DNA of 64,000 bases from Pagrus major (lineage: Eukaryota > Chordata > Actinopteri > Spariformes > Sparidae). Location: the NCBI RefSeq assembly GCF_040436345.1, contig NC_133225.1:27380040-27444039 (forward strand), in the 5' to 3' direction. Made by a program: the position numbers and the translations under genes. The notes beneath the pieces were generated by a model, which did not search any database, was not told the DNA's origin, and saw nothing but the letters and a program-made list of their open reading frames with translations. This document shows, in pieces, positions 15,050 through 27,500 of this stretch. Position 1 is the stretch's first letter; every line of letters starts with the position of its first letter.

Positions 15050-18000
15050 GTCTTTCTGTCTTTCTTTTGTTCAGTTTGTGTTTTATTTTCAAACCTCAGC
15101 CTCTTCATGTTGCTGTTGGTTTGTATGTTTCTCTGTGTGTGCTTGTCACTGTTAAATATACATGCACATGTGTACCTGTTGTGATTATTGTGTTCTTATG
15201 TGCATGTGAGTGTTTATGTCCGTCTGTTTTTGTGTGTGTTTGTGTGTGTGTGTGCAAGTGATCTTTCTCTGCTTCTCCAGCTTGTCCAGAGCTGTTGGAG
15301 AAGTTTAGTCCAAAAGTAGAAAAGGGTAAGAGTGTGTTTGGTTTTCAGACTGATCCCGTCCTCTGTGCCTCTAAATGTGTTTTTCATCTCTGTTTGTCCC
15401 TTCAGCCGGCCAGGAGGAGACTCTCCTCACCTACCAACCTGTCATGCAGCAGGAAGGTCGGTGCTCAACTTTACATCATTCTTTTATTTTAATTTCCAAA
15501 TGTTTATTTGTTTTTTATATGACTTAGTCTTGCATTGCACGACTCAACTTACTGTCTTTGTGTGTGTTATCCTGGTTCTCTTTGTCATGTACAGTTAATT
15601 ACACACGGCCAGTCATCGTGCTCGGACCAATGAAAGATCGAGTCAACGATGACCTCATCTCCGAGTTCCCTGACAAGTTTGGCTCCTGCGTCCCACGTGA
15701 GTGTCATAACTTAGTGATGAATTCCAGCAGTGACCTCTAAAGTACTGGACCTTTAGAGACAGTTTATATCACGTTTATACTGTAATGCTGTAATGAAAGC
15801 TGACTTTAAATAAAATGTCAGGTTTTTGTCCTGTACCTCTCAGCACATTTTTATGAACTTTTATGAAGTTGGATATGTATAGCACAATTCAGAAACAAGA
15901 CAACTCAAAGTTGAAAATTGCATTTAAAAGACATTAAAAGTAGGAAGACATCAAGACACACAACATAAAAATAGTTAAAAATTGAAAAATAAGCTGAAAT
16001 AGAATAGGTTTAATAAAGAGAAGGCAACAAAAGTTACAGTGCAGTTCAAGATATTGATCAAAGCCTTAAAACTGCTTCAATAAAAGGCAGCGGCAAACAA
16101 AAAGGCTTCTTTTAGCTTGAGCTGAAAGGAACAAAGAATGGAGACAGACAGTGTCTGAACTTCTATCATACTTTTATTTATTCATTTGTCATTGTTCCTG
16201 CACAGTCTGAAGAGATGACTCACTTGACAGGCAGCCTGAAAATGAACACTGTAAAACTGTAATAAATAAAATATTTTTTTAATTATGTTTTTTATAGGGA
16301 AAGAATATAACATGTAGAATTCATATTCAAAACAAATAAGGGGCAACATATCACTAAAGTAACTGCTAACTGCTGTTAGCTAGTTAGCTCATTAAGCAGC
16401 TGCGTAGCCGCAGTCCGAACTGGGAACTTGGCTGGGTCTAGCTGGTTAGCATGCTAACTTCAGTAGATATCTCTGCAACACAATGCATAGATGTCATACT
16501 GTCAAAACTGTTATTTCTTCACATTTTGGTGATATTTTAGTTAACTTTTGATTGTTTTCAACTTAAATCTTACGTATTGCACCTTTTAAAACTTTTTATG
16601 AACACATGTCAGTCCTGTTCATCTGCTTTTATACAAAGACAAGCAACTTGACGCATATAAAACAGAAAATGCTAAATTAGTAACACAATAAAAATGCAAT
16701 AAAAACCTAATGGTAGTGACCACCATCACACATATATATGATTATATCTGTTCTTACTCAATAATACTTAATGTGTGTAAAAACTTTGATCCTCAGACAC
16801 AACACGGCCACGGCGAGACTACGAGGTGGACGGCAGAGATTACCACTTCATGTCCTCCAGAGAGCTCATGGAGCGAGAGATCCAGGAGCACAAGTTCATA
16901 GAGGCTGGACAGTACAACAACCATCTGTATGGAACCAGCATACAGTCTGTCAAAGAAGTCGCCGAGAAGGTGAGTTTAAAGAGAGACTGTCAGGAGGGAG
17001 GAGGCACAATACGAAGGAAACAGAAAACAAACCTGTGTGTCTCTCCCAGGGTAAACACTGTATTCTGGATGTATCAGGGAACGCCATAAAGCGTCTCCAG
17101 ATGGCAGGCCTCCATCCCATCGCTATCTTCATTAGACCACGCAATGTCGACAACATCCTGTAAGTGACTTAAATATCAACCACACCACCATAACATATAC
17201 ACGTATACATATACAACATGCTGTATCTCACCACTAGGTCCATTTAGAAGCTTGTTTAAAGCTTTCTGCTTTATCACATGTTCCTGCAGTTCCAGTGTAG
17301 TAAAAGTGAATTATCACCCTGTCATTTGACAACTGTTGAACTCCTTTGTACCTTGATATTGTAACTCTCGTCCGTGTCTCCAGAGAGATGAACAAGCGTT
17401 TCACTGAGGAGCAGGCGAGGAAGACCTTCGACAGAGCTGTCAAACTGGAGCAGGAGTTCACAGAGTATTTCACTGGTTAGTTACTTCCACACAAACACAA
17501 GCTGCTACTCATTTCCCACATGCACCTGTTCAGGACATAGTCAGATGTTTTGACATCTGACTATTTCCTGGTCAATGTGCTTTTTCACTTTGTTTCTGAA
17601 AGTTGGATGAGATGATTGATAAAGCTCACTTATGAACACAGTGGCTGTATTATGTACATGTTGAATGATCACGTGACATAACTGGAAGCTCCAGAACAGA
17701 ATGGAACTTTTAATGAGATTATTTTGTCAACGTGATGTATCTTCTCTGTGTGAATTTTATCACACTATATCAACACATTTTGGCTTGATTTGACGCAGCT
17801 AAGCTAATCGCCTCCCAGTTGTAGCTCTATTCATAACTCACTGGCATTACAATGGTATCGATCCTCTCATATAACTTTGGGTAAATTTTGAACAATTCCT
17901 TTAACAAAAGCAGTATTATTTATGATCCTTTGCATTTACACAACCCAGATATAATGTCTGGTTCAGTCAAACATGGCTCTACTGCATTTTCTCGTATAGG

Positions 18001-18337
18001 AAGCGTGTGTGTAAAGAGCATAAATACACAAACACGCTCTCAAATAATATGTTGACCTTTAAAGGTTACACCTCCATTGATGGAGATTTTGATTATAGTT
18101 TCATTTTGTACACACACTGTAGGGTACTGGTAATGTGTTTTTGTATACGTTTGGATTGGGTGGAAGTCTTCTGGATATTAACCTCTCACCTCTTCCCTCT
18201 CTGTCTGTCTGTCCGTCTGTGTGTCTGCAGCTGTAGTCCAGGGCTCATCTCTAGAGGAGGTGTACTCGCAGGTGAAGCAGGTGATTGAGGAGCAGTCTGG
18301 TCCTTACATCTGGGTGCCCACCAAGGAGCGACTCTGA
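453..18337 (+). CDS. dlg1: Discs large homolog 1 (SAP97), 3' part: SH3-hook-GUK region
   Basis: MAGUK scaffold protein that clusters channels, receptors and polarity proteins beneath the plasma membrane. Only the C-terminal 365 residues lie here. Exons: 453-567, 8902-9084, 10951-11014, 13293-13308, 14878-14919, 15281-15325, 15406-15456, 15595-15696, 16797-16969, 17050-17159, 17384-17475, 18231-18337; all have AG/GT borders and the joined frame is open to TGA at 18335. The first two exons give the linker and SH3 domain (ALFDYDG, FGDILHV, EEWWPAR). Exons 3-7 form the basic hook and the variable linker. Exons 8-12 form the guanylate kinase-like domain ([38 protein letters not shown]), ending [10 protein letters not shown]. 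The GUK sequence is closer to DLG1 than to DLG4 (NYTRPVI rather than [17 protein letters not shown]). The PDZ domains must lie upstream of the window. Linkage to meltf and ncbp2 supports dlg1. Which teleost paralogue (a or b) cannot be told. Confidence 0.95.
571..630. repeat. (AC)n microsatellite at a dlg1 splice donor
   Basis: Thirty AC units begin three bases after the dlg1 exon end at 567, so the donor reads GTA followed directly by the repeat. CA-rich RNA near a 5' splice site is a known binding context for hnRNP L; any effect here is inference. Confidence 0.95.
4529..4584. repeat. Compound (TG)n(GA)n microsatellite
   Basis: About 12 TG units run directly into about 15 GA units inside the large dlg1 intron. 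All reading frames through it are low-complexity artefacts. Confidence 0.95.
8424..8690. mobile_element. Probable truncated non-LTR/SINE-type repeat fragment
   Basis: The stretch starts with tcggagtcagaatcagaaat and tgcttattgttttcacattc, a pattern typical of retroposon ends scattered through teleost genomes, followed by an A-rich region. No reading frame is preserved. Assignment is from memory of common fish repeats and the limits are approximate. Confidence 0.5.
9085..10950 (+). other. dlg1 intron after the SH3 exon
   Basis: 1.9 kb intron. Apart from the CTC repeat and the surrounding CT-rich tract (about 9600-9860) I see no gene or structured element. Confidence 0.7.
9618..9681. repeat. 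(CTC)n trinucleotide repeat
   Basis: CTC/CTG-rich trinucleotide run in the dlg1 intron between the SH3 exon and the hook exon. A poly-glycine frame on the minus strand is an artefact of the repeat. Confidence 0.95.
11015..13292 (+). other. dlg1 intron before the microexon
   Basis: 2.3 kb, AT-rich. It includes an open frame at 11563-11988 with no recognisable domain and no splice context, judged accidental, and a long TG microsatellite close to the microexon. Confidence 0.7.
13126..13189. repeat. (TG)n microsatellite
   Basis: About 32 uninterrupted TG units, roughly 100 bp upstream of the 16-nt dlg1 microexon. Confidence 0.95.
13293..13308 (+). CDS. dlg1: 16-nt microexon of dlg1 in the hook/linker region
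   Basis: A pyrimidine-rich acceptor (ctctctgtctccgcag) precedes GAT CAG GAT GAT AAA G, followed by the donor gtaggt. It encodes DQDDK plus the first base of the next codon. The exon before it ends in phase 0 (11014), while the following exons at 14878, 15281, 15406 and 15595 all need one carried-in base. The frame of the GUK domain therefore depends on this exon or an unseen alternative of equivalent length. The 42-, 45- and 51-nt exons after it are multiples of three and can be skipped without a frame change, as expected for the alternatively spliced insertions known between SH3 and GUK in DLG proteins. Confidence 0.8.
13614..13991. mobile_element. Inverted-repeat DNA transposon remnant (CAGTGGTG...CACTACTG)
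   Basis: The left end (cagtggtgagagaagtattc, then agat) and the right end (reverse complement of atctgaataacttcattact, tccactactg) form an imperfect terminal inverted repeat of about 25-30 bp. The inside carries the AAGTAAAAGT and TACTTAAGTACAGTA strings seen in a very common teleost non-autonomous family. No clear target duplication was found, so the superfamily is left open. Related fragments lie near 5870-5990 and 48735-49100. Confidence 0.7.
14540..14543. mobile_element. Right end of a TTAA-flanked MITE-like repeat
   Basis: The stretch ending cactggagttcctctttaa matches, in reverse complement, the TTAAAGGGAAACTCCAC end of the element at 47514. The phrase cttttgtggctctggaggag near 14320 also matches that family's interior. 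No matching left end is visible, so this is a degraded copy spanning roughly 14300-14543. Confidence 0.45.
14937..15066. repeat. (CTTT)n tetranucleotide repeat
   Basis: About 130 bp of CTTT units with a few interruptions. It begins 18 bases after the donor of the 42-nt dlg1 exon (14919). The long serine/phenylalanine and lysine/glutamate frames through it are artefacts. Confidence 0.95.
15697..16796 (+). mobile_element. dlg1 intron with a degraded TTAA-type MITE (about 16290-16589)
   Basis: The section ggggcaacatatcactaaag, with repeated gctaactgctg/gttagct strings, and the end cttacgtattgcaccttttaa match the better-preserved element at 21603-21933, including the TTAA border at 16586-16589. 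The left end is eroded. Otherwise the intron is unremarkable. Confidence 0.65.
17476..18230 (+). other. Last dlg1 intron
   Basis: 755 bp; nothing recognisable apart from a pyrimidine-rich tract before the acceptor. Confidence 0.7.
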
Positions 18338-19005
18338 ATAAACACACACATGATCACACACATCACTCTTTCAACACTTCCTACTTCTCTAATTTTCTAT
18401 TATCAGCCTGCGTCCTCTCTCTCTTTCTCTCTCTCTTACACACACACATCACTACAGTCCACACACACACATTTACACAAGCACATAAAGTCGGATGAGG
18501 CTGGGACTATCTGGGACTGCTACTTCCTGATTTGGGAGGAGCTATAGTCTGTCCAGCAGCCTATTGGTGGATCTTCCTACAGCTTGGTTCCTTAATGTTT
18601 AAGGAGGTGGTTCAAATCAAGGCGACATGTACCATTATCTGATTTTATTTCATTATTGTTCTTCTTATTGTTGTTGTCGTTGTTGTTTTCATATTAACGA
18701 AGGGTAATGCATTCATGTATGGGTTTGTAATGATAATATTGTCACCAAGAGGCAGACTTTTGCACGCTGTAGCTTTAAGAGCATGTTTTTGGGACAAAAT
18801 CTTGATCTCCTTCCCGTCTGTCTGTCCGTCTTTCCTCACGGCATCGCTCCTGTTTAGAGCTTCTCTCTCTCTCTCTTGTCTTTTTTCTATCTTTCTCTCA
18901 CATCCCATCCCTCTCTCCTCCTTTTCCTCTTCAGACTTTAGATATGAGGTAAGCCCCGGCATTTTGGTATCAAGGGCCAAAATAAAACTATAGTACAACT
19001 ACTGT
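18338..19005 (+). other. dlg1: Probable dlg1 3' UTR
   Basis: The sequence after the dlg1 stop has no splice signal in frame. A canonical AATAAA occurs at 18981-18986, giving a plausible 3' UTR of about 0.66 kb; later signals (for example the A-rich stretch near 22990) could extend it. Inferred from the signal only. Confidence 0.5.
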
Positions 19006-19225
19006 TTAGAGATTTAGCAAGAAAAGGCACTAAACCACAAGACATGTAATTGTTGATATTTCTTGTAAGAACCAGAAATTTTAAATCAAAGCTTAAATAG
19101 ACAATTTAGATTTATTTAAACTAGATAAAGTATGGAGTACTATCCTGCAATTTTGGTCTTGAAGGGCCATACACATATTTAAAAAAAAAAAAGGCCTCAC
19201 AATAGTTTTAGAGTCCATTTGGAGG

Positions 19226-20382
19226 CCTGGGCTCGTATTTATCAAATATCTGAGAATTATGCTTCATCGCCTCAAAAAAAGTTATTCACTAAAAGTAAAG
19301 GAAAGACGCATTTATCTCACATCTAACTCCTATTTACAGTGAAGCCAATCAGAGACAAGGATTTATGGAACATCTGCCTATTCATTGTTTTTAAAAATGA
19401 TTCATGCATTTGATTCATGCATTTCACGCAGTGATGTCTAGAAAAACATCAAATTAAATTGTAATAAGTTGATTTTATTAGTGTGAGTTCCTCAAGTAGA
19501 AATGAACATGTGAAATGAACATCAGTCTAACATAACATATACAAATAGAATGAAATAATGGGAAAATGGACAAAACAGAAAAGAAACTGAAGCATGAAAT
19601 AAATTCTGCTGCTAGTACACGAGGTACACCGGAGTAAACAGATAACAAGGCTCATCAAGCCACATTTAGAAATGCAGGTAATGAAGATGCATGGAGAGAC
19701 TGCACACAACATCAGTGATGGCTTCATTCTTTTTGTTTGAAAGCCTGATGTTGGGGAAAAAAAAAAAAACCTTAAATCACATGCAAATAATTCTGACTTA
19801 GACTCATTGATTCAGCTATGACCAATACTATTTTGTACAAACCCTCTAAAACACTTACATTTAAGTGTTTATGTCAAAATACATGTGACAAATAGCTTAA
19901 ATTTTTAAGGCTAGTGGAAGTAAAAGTGAAGATTTTTTGCTTTCATCTTCATTTAAACACAGTAATTTCTGCCACCAGGTGTCTGATTCAAAACAATAAA
20001 AACAAAAAACATAGTTTGATGAAGTCATGAAGCAGCGTGGGATCATGGGAGTTGTTGTCTTCATTATTCAAACAACCACCCTTGTTGATACAAATCTATC
20101 TGACGTAAAACGTTCACAGACGTGGAAATGTTTTAAAGTTTTATTCACGTTGTGTTCAGTCACGTGTGCCGACTTCTTTCCTCACTCTCTGACTCCCCTG
20201 AAAGTTTAAGCAACAGGAGACCAAATGAAATGCTCTCACCTCGAGTAAAATCACAGATTTGTCTTAAACATTGTTGGAAACATTTGGGATAATGTAAGTA
20301 CACAACTCAACAAAATATATTTAAAAAAAGGTTGAGTTGTTTTTAGAGATCAGAAAACATCCGTTTGATAAATACGGCCCAG
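19226..20382. mobile_element. Non-autonomous DNA transposon with ~22-bp terminal inverted repeats
   Basis: The left end cctgggctcgtatttatcaa and the right end tttgataaatacggcccaga are near-perfect reverse complements. The 1.16 kb between has no transposase frame. I could not find a target duplication. A second repeat, shared with 31660-31990, lies near its right end, so one may be nested in the other. Confidence 0.7.
20010..20300. repeat. Interspersed repeat, copy 1 (pair with 31660-31990)
   Basis: Shared strings in the same order with 31660-31990 include atctatctgacgt, gttcacaga and gttttaaagttttattca, followed by a cgccgacttt-like segment and ctcgagtaaa/cttgagtaaa. The copies are clearly diverged. 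No coding capacity. Confidence 0.65.
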
Positions 20383-21602
20383 AGTCTTTGTCCCACCAGG
20401 GCGTCTCTGCCTCCCCTCCTCCTCCTCTTCCTCCTCTCTGTCTCATGCATTCATCCCACGCCTCCTCTCTTTCTCCACATTCACAGTGTGACATTAGTTG
20501 AGCACTCCGACATTAAACAGTGTATCATCTTCTTCATCAACATAATCATAATCATCAGCATCATCGTTAGAGCTTTCCTTCTTACTGTAGTTGCACTAAT
20601 GAGGGCTGGTTTCTTAAAAGCATCTGACAGAACTGATACCATCCTCGTGTTTCTGGTGTTCGGATGTGTGATACACTCACTTTTCTTTCACCTGTCGGGG
20701 ATGATTATGCTCGTTTGACAGAGGGAGTGCTTGGTTTTTGCAGTCATCTCATTTGCTGTATGTCGTGCTACTGATGCATAGTTAAAGACATCAGCGACAT
20801 GTTTTTTTTCATGCTGGACTTCTGAACTTTCTGCTCCAGTGTGCATAAATTACACCTAAAACTGGCACCATTTGTGACCTCAGTGCTCCATATGTTGCTC
20901 TAAATGTTGCTCCATGATACAGGTACATGGTGGACAATGAAAAGTGTTGCTTTTATCTGTTATCCAGAAAAAGGTTCTGTCTTCACTGGTATTTTTCATG
21001 ATCTCACAGATGTCGACAGTCTGCTCAGAAAGACAAAATGTTTATGTCTAAATCCAACATTTTCACAGCCGTCCAGTGGACCTGCACAGAGGACTAGAAA
21101 GTACCCTGTGGAGTTTTTCACCACTGTTTTGAGAACAAACCTTGAAATGTAGTAAATTTCCAAAACAAGGTTTTCATTTTTTCTGCTTTATAGGTGCTAA
21201 AACAAATAAGTAGCCTATCGTTGCTGGCTTTGTCAGTCATGTGACCCTTGCTTTGCACTAAGGTTCTCAGAAGTATCAATACTCAGTACCATGTATTTCT
21301 CCAGATTGTTTGCTGCTTGAAGAGAAACTAACTCGCTTCACAACAGGTCACAGAATGTGTTAACTTACACTGAACACAAAAAACTAAGTTACCTGTGTTG
21401 TACAGTTAAAGCACCTAGCCTTTTTCTCTTCATCTTTTTCCGACACTGCAGCTGTTACACTGTCCTTTTCTTTTCATCAGGCCAATTAACACGTGGTGCT
21501 AAATATTTGTCTTAGTTTTGTAAGTGCTGTGAAGCAATGTTTTTACAAGTGGGTCCCTGTTTGTATCATGCATGAGCACGTGGACACTCACAGGCAGCAT
21601 CA

Positions 21603-21933
21603 TTAAAGGTGCAAGATGTAAGAATTTAACACCAGTTGAATTCAGAAAACATAGGGGCAGCATATCGCTGGAGTAACTGCTAACTGCTGCTAACTGTAGC
21701 TGCTGTAAGCTGGTTAGCCAAGTTAGCCGTGCAGCTGACAGTCCAGACTGGGAGTTTGGAGTGTTGGTGTTTACACCACTAGCACAGGATTTTTAGACAA
21801 GGACCGGTCGTTACTAGCTGGTTAGCTAGTTACCTTCAGTGTCTTTGTAACACAACTATAGGCTAGCCGACATAATGTCTGAACTGTTGTTTTGAATGTT
21901 ATCAACAGAAAATCTTACATATTGCATCTTTAA
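21603..21933. mobile_element. 331-bp MITE with TTAA at both ends
   Basis: TTAA at 21603-21606 is followed by aggtgcaagatgtaagaatt. The right end, atcttacatattgcatct followed by TTAA at 21930-21933, is its reverse complement with few mismatches. The TTAA flanks fit piggyBac-like target choice, but the terminal bases do not match the classical CCC start, so the superfamily is uncertain. The interior is rich in gctaactgctg strings. A relative lies at 16290-16589. Confidence 0.75.
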
Positions 21934-23329
21934 CATCTTGCCATTACTTTTACGCTGTACTGCTGACTGATCGACATTTTGGCGAGATCAGCTGTGAATG
22001 TAACTTCTGATTGTTTACAAAAAACAAACCCTGTCACAGTCTTTGGAAATACACTGTTGAAATGTGGGTTTAGTTTTGAGCGAATATTTTAACTTTCCAG
22101 GAAGAAAGTAGACGTGTTAGATCATGAAAATACCTTTGAAGACACAATCCTCTGCTGGGTAACAGGGAAGAAATAACAATTTATCTTGTCCCTCAAAACA
22201 GCTATAATCAATATTTTTATAATTACAGTGTATCAATGACAATGTGAAAATGATGTGACAATGTGAAAGGGGTTGCTTGTATAGATAATCTGAATCTGCA
22301 GCTCCCCTCTGCTTTGCTTTACAGCAAGTTTTAGAGAATTGTTTAGCTGTCTGGCTGCAACTTCAGTTTTCGTTCGCTCTCATAGTGAAAAAGCTCTAAA
22401 AATCCACTACTAGCTGGTGAACATAGTAGAGCATTTAGCAGGTGAAGAGCCAGATATTCCCCTCAGGAGTTGATGGAGACCAAAGATGGAGCTAAAAGAG
22501 ATTGAAGTCACAAATGATGCTATCCTGAGAGTCTAGGCTGTCAACATTTGGATTACAAAGATGCTTTTGGTAACACAGCCCTTCGATGGACCTTGTCAGC
22601 CATCCACTCCCCATCATCACCCTCAACCCCCGAGGCGACTCCTCCAAGCTGACTGGAGACCAGAGACACACAGAAGCACCATTCTGTCAACAGAGTAGCT
22701 CTTTGACCTGAATATTCAATAGTTTTGACCACACGTGTTTTGAGAGCTTTAATATTTCCTCACAGAATGTTCAGCTAAATTATTTCTTTCCATGTGTAAT
22801 CCTGTAGTAAACCAGTGGTGTCGTCAGTTGACAGAACTGGACTCTCTGTGTGACTCTGGCTGTGTTAAAGCCAGGGGACCATGCCACTGTCTGTTAGAGT
22901 AAAGCACCGATGCAAAGAATCTATTACAGAGATGGATCTATATCTAACATATTATAATATTTATCCCTGCTCTAACTGCCTATTTTGGTACAAAAAAAAA
23001 TAAAAGTCTTTATTGAGATTTACTCGAGGATCCCTCGACTGATGACCGGAGATGTTTTACTTTCTTTTGTGTTGTGGAATATGTATGAATGTGATATACC
23101 TGATATAATAACTGGAAACATCTATATTTTCCTTTACTTCATCTCTACTGCTGGTTTTTAGAAGTCTGATGTCTAATGAGGTTCCCTTTGGAAAAGAAAT
23201 CCAGCCTCTTGGCTAATCTGCTGACTCTAACGATTGAAAAAAATACCACTTCATAACCAAAATATAAGAAGTCGCTGTTATAAGAAAACAAATCATTCTC
23301 ATTCTTTTTAGCCACTTAATACTGTAGAT

Positions 23330-23480
23330 GTCAACTACATGTCATTTAGTATTTTGGAGGATGAACATCAGTCTACAGCAGCCCCAGTGACTTTGGCTAA
23401 ATGCTAACATTACCATCCTCACAGTGACAATGCTAACATGTTTAAGTTTAGCAGGCAGCCTGTAATATTGACCTTGTCCA
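23330..23480. repeat. GCTAAYA-rich interspersed repeat
   Basis: Contains ggctaaatgctaacattacc, gacaatgctaacatg and caccatcttaagtt, shared with 38030-38170 and more weakly with 3930-4060. This is a family I recognise as abundant in percomorph genomes. Confidence 0.6.
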
Positions 23481-24552
23481 CCATCTTAAGTTTTCATTGT
23501 AATTGTTGTAAAGTTTATTTGAAAGTAATGTCCTACACATGTTTAGAGTCAATTCATGCTAGCAACTCTGTGAGGCACAGTTGCATTAGTCAATCAGTCA
23601 CTGTGCTGCAGCTGAGCCAACAGGTTGTCTGTGAGTGAGGTCACACCTGACCTCAATAACATATAAACGACCTTCTGCTGGCCATAAAGATGTGACCACT
23701 CGGACACGAAGGCTAAAAATTGGATCCGTCACTGGACTTTCACTTTACATTAGCTACATATCACACTAGAATCACAACCAGACATTTACCAGTCACTCAT
23801 AGATATTAACTGTCCTACTTCAGAATGTAAATCCAGCTGTTTTGTAGGTAGACCTTGCTTAAAACTAATGCAGCAGCCCTGCAATGGACGTAGAGTTCAT
23901 TTAAGTACTGATGGTCAGTTTTTGTTTAAACTTCATGTTTAATCCACCCTCAATGATTTAAATTGGGTGGATATAAAACAATAAAAATGCTATTATAGTT
24001 TTAGTTGAGTGTACCTAATAAACTGTAAGTGTGTCTGATACTGCTTTCCAATGTTATTAGGTTCCAATTTTTACGACTGTATTGTTCAGGTGTGTGGCCA
24101 CAACTTTAATTAACAAATAATTAATTCATGTCCACAAGTCGTTTTACAATCTGTGCACAAGAGTAAAAATAACATGCTTTCAACCCCGACCCAAACACCT
24201 CATCTGAAACTATGGAGAATATACTCAGCTTGAGGCAGACTAACAGTAATACTTTGGTGTCAACACCGTCAGATACAGAAATCTAAAAGAGAGCAGTTAC
24301 AGGAAAGAAATGACAGTAAAAAAACACATAAAACACCTCTAGATAACATACTAGACATACATAATGACGTCACACTGTACAATAGAAAAAAAAGTGCACA
24401 TTCGTTTGCACCCATCATAAAATTTGCCAGAAGAATAACAGCAGTTTGAAGCCCATGGCAGTGAAACTGAAACATGCTGGCCCCGAGTCTTTTGTGAAAA
24501 ACTGATTAAAAACACTCCTCAGTGGGAGGTGTGCAGGCAGGTCAGGTGCTGC

Positions 24553-27500
24553 TCAGCATTTCTTTGCCGGGGGGACGGGGGGCAGGACTCGGCGGGAGTT
24601 GGAGTGCACCCACGGGTGGTCAATGACGCTCTTAAGAGAGAGACGATCGGTGGGGTTGTGGCGGAGCAGCTTGGAGATCAGGTCCCGTGCACCATCTGAG
24701 ATGACTTTGGGGAACTTCAAATCCACCTGCAAACAGTAAAACAGCGTGTGTTCAGGAACGATCGCATGTATTCCTTAGGGATGTACAACAGAGTTCCTCT
24801 TTAGATGCTGGTGAAGATTCTCAGTCATCCAGGTCATTGTGTAGCTAAGAGCTATATAGAGGAAACTTGACTTGCTTGAGTTTCTTGAAAACTCAAGAAA
24901 CGCGAGGTATTAAGACTCAAGATTATAATACCTTTGGATTAGGGTTGAGAGAATATTAGATTTATCATAGATCACAATAAAAACCATTCAGGATAAGCGG
25001 ATTGTGGTGAATTTCCATTATCACATCCCTAGCCAGCATAATCGTGTCATGAAATTTTCAGAGACATAAAACATCCTCGACCCACACACCCAACACCAAC
25101 CTTCGTAATTCTTTTGTATGTGTCTGAGTGGCTGGCAGTTTCAAACGGGGGGTTGCCGACCAAGCATTCGTAGCAGAGGACCCCGATGCACCACAGGTCC
25201 ACCTTCTCGCTGTGGGTGTGGCCCTCAATCATCTCTGGAGGGAGATAGTCCAGTGTCCCGCACATTGTACGACGTCTGGATAGGTTCAAAACAAAGAGGT
25301 GAGCGGGAAAGGCACAGAGGAAGGAGATTCAGTTTCTGGCAGCACACAGCTGACATCCACATCATGAATCCTCAATGGCACTATGGTTCCTCACCTTAGA
25401 GAAGGTGCATGGACAGACCAACCAAAGTCGGCAATTTTCAGCTCTCCACGATAGCCAAGAAGCAGATTCTCTGGCTTGATGTCACGGTGAATCACTTTCT
25501 TCTCATGGCAATACAGCAGTGCATCAGATATCTCCTCCATGTACTGGGAACATATAAAGAGGTTGGCACTGAATCACAACAGTATTTGAACACAAAAAAA
25601 ATATTCAAGATAATGAAAACAAGCTTGTAGATGTTATCAAGTAAAGGTTCGGCCTATTAATAACAGTAACAAGTCTTACTGTGGCGGTCCGCTGGTCATC
25701 AAATCTTCCACATCTCTGTAGCTCCTTGTACATTTCACCACGTGGGGCGTACTCGAGCACCAAGAATACCCTCTTTTGATCATGGAAATAATTGTAGAAA
25801 CGCAAGATGTTGGGGTGCCTGATGAGAGGAGAGATCACATTTTGAGACTGCCGTTAGATGGCTTTTCTAAACCACACAAAATACATTTGAAGTCAGCGTG
25901 TAATTTCTTTTTGAGCGAGTTGAATAAATATGAAATCAAAACTTTTTCTAAAGAGAACTCAATGCAGACAAAGATGCTTAGGGTCATTTATAATTATGTC
26001 TATGCACTGATGTTATTTTGGACAATAAAGTCTATTGTTAAACTGTAAAATATCCTGTTATCATGACATAGCTTTGTCACAAGTGTGTCCAGAATTAAGC
26101 CCATCAGGTGCTCCTTACTCCTCAGTTTGTTTGAGGGAGGCCTCAATACATTGTGGAGATTTCGAACATGTTTTTCAGAATACTCACTTGAGATGTGACT
26201 GGATCTCAATCTCCCTCCTCAGTTGATGCTCCACACCCTCTTTCTCCATCTGCGACTTGAACAACACCTTCAGCGCCACGATGGCTTCCACCTTCTTCAC
26301 CCTCGCGAGGTAGACATTTCCAAATTTGCCCTTCCCCAACGGCCGGCCGATGTCAAAGTCATCGATGGAGAGTTTCCTGATGGGGAGAATATCTCATGTT
26401 AAACTATTACTCACTTAGATGTTTGAAAGGATGACAAAAAACAAGCATCAAATACAGAAACCTGGAAGTACTGAATATACTTACTTTGATGATGAGCTAA
26501 CACACTCCCTCCCAGGGCCTAAAAAAAGAAGAAAGTAAAATCAATACAGGTACATTCCCTGAGGTGTCTGACTGTTGTCTGTGTGTGAGGAGGGTCATGT
26601 TACCTGTGATGGCATTTCTGTCCAGATCTACTCGTGGCTTCACCAGGACACGCTGTGGGCCTGCCAGCATGCTAGGAGTTGAGCCCTGACATCCAGAAGC
26701 AAAGTCACACAATCAGGAATCCATTGATATGTTGTATAACTTCCAATACAGCCAATTGTTTAACAGTGAGCAAATCTACACATCTCCCCACTAATATTAT
26801 ATCTTACCGTATGTAGGTAACTCCTCGGCACATAATTTTCCTTATTCTGTAAAGAAATAAATACACTCTTTCACTTACAGTACATTGGAGCTCCTGTGTA
26901 TTTTCTTAGCTTTGAGTTGTGGTTGCCATTTTTGAATGTACAGCAAGCAGGATACTTAAGTGTGTTTGCACCAGATATTACTGATATTAATACAGTTTTT
27001 CAGCTACAGTGGCTTCACTCAAAATCCTTCATTTGAACACAGAGGTGATCAGCTGTTAAGGCTCATCTGGTTCCCTCACTGACATTACCTTTCACCTAAA
27101 GCTAACCATAGCTAACAAAAGACTATGTATCATTATTAAAAAGAACATGCTTAAAAACACACTTTAACACCACATCGCATTTCATTTGCAGACTTGTACT
27201 TTCACATTAGCTGCAGCTGCTTCCTTTGAGTATTGTAAAACGATAAATGTTCAGTGGGCGACAGCTTGGATAGCGTTAGGCTAATTGTTAATGGTGGTAT
27301 CCTTGACTCATTTTGGTTGTAATGCAGGGATACCTACTTCTCGAAGTTTATATAACGCCTGCTCAGGTATTTCATTTGCTGTGTATGCACGTTATATATT
27401 GCTGGTTATTATTTTAACACAAGCTAACGTGGCGTTAAGTTAACTTAGCTCAGAAATGTAACGTTAGCAAAACAAACGTTAACGCCAACCTGCTAGCTAG

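Larger units (their letters stand above)
19006..24552. other. Intergenic region between convergent dlg1 and aurkb
   Basis: About 5.5 kb with no exon I can recognise. It contains at least three transposon copies (19226-20382, 20010-20300, 21603-21933) and a GCTAAYA-type repeat (23330-23480). The aurkb 3' UTR should occupy the right edge, but I found no clear AATAAA on the minus strand near it. Confidence 0.7.

Noticed and set aside
14724..15261. Long lysine/glutamate and serine/phenylalanine reading frames
   Set aside because: Produced entirely by the CTTT microsatellite in a dlg1 intron.
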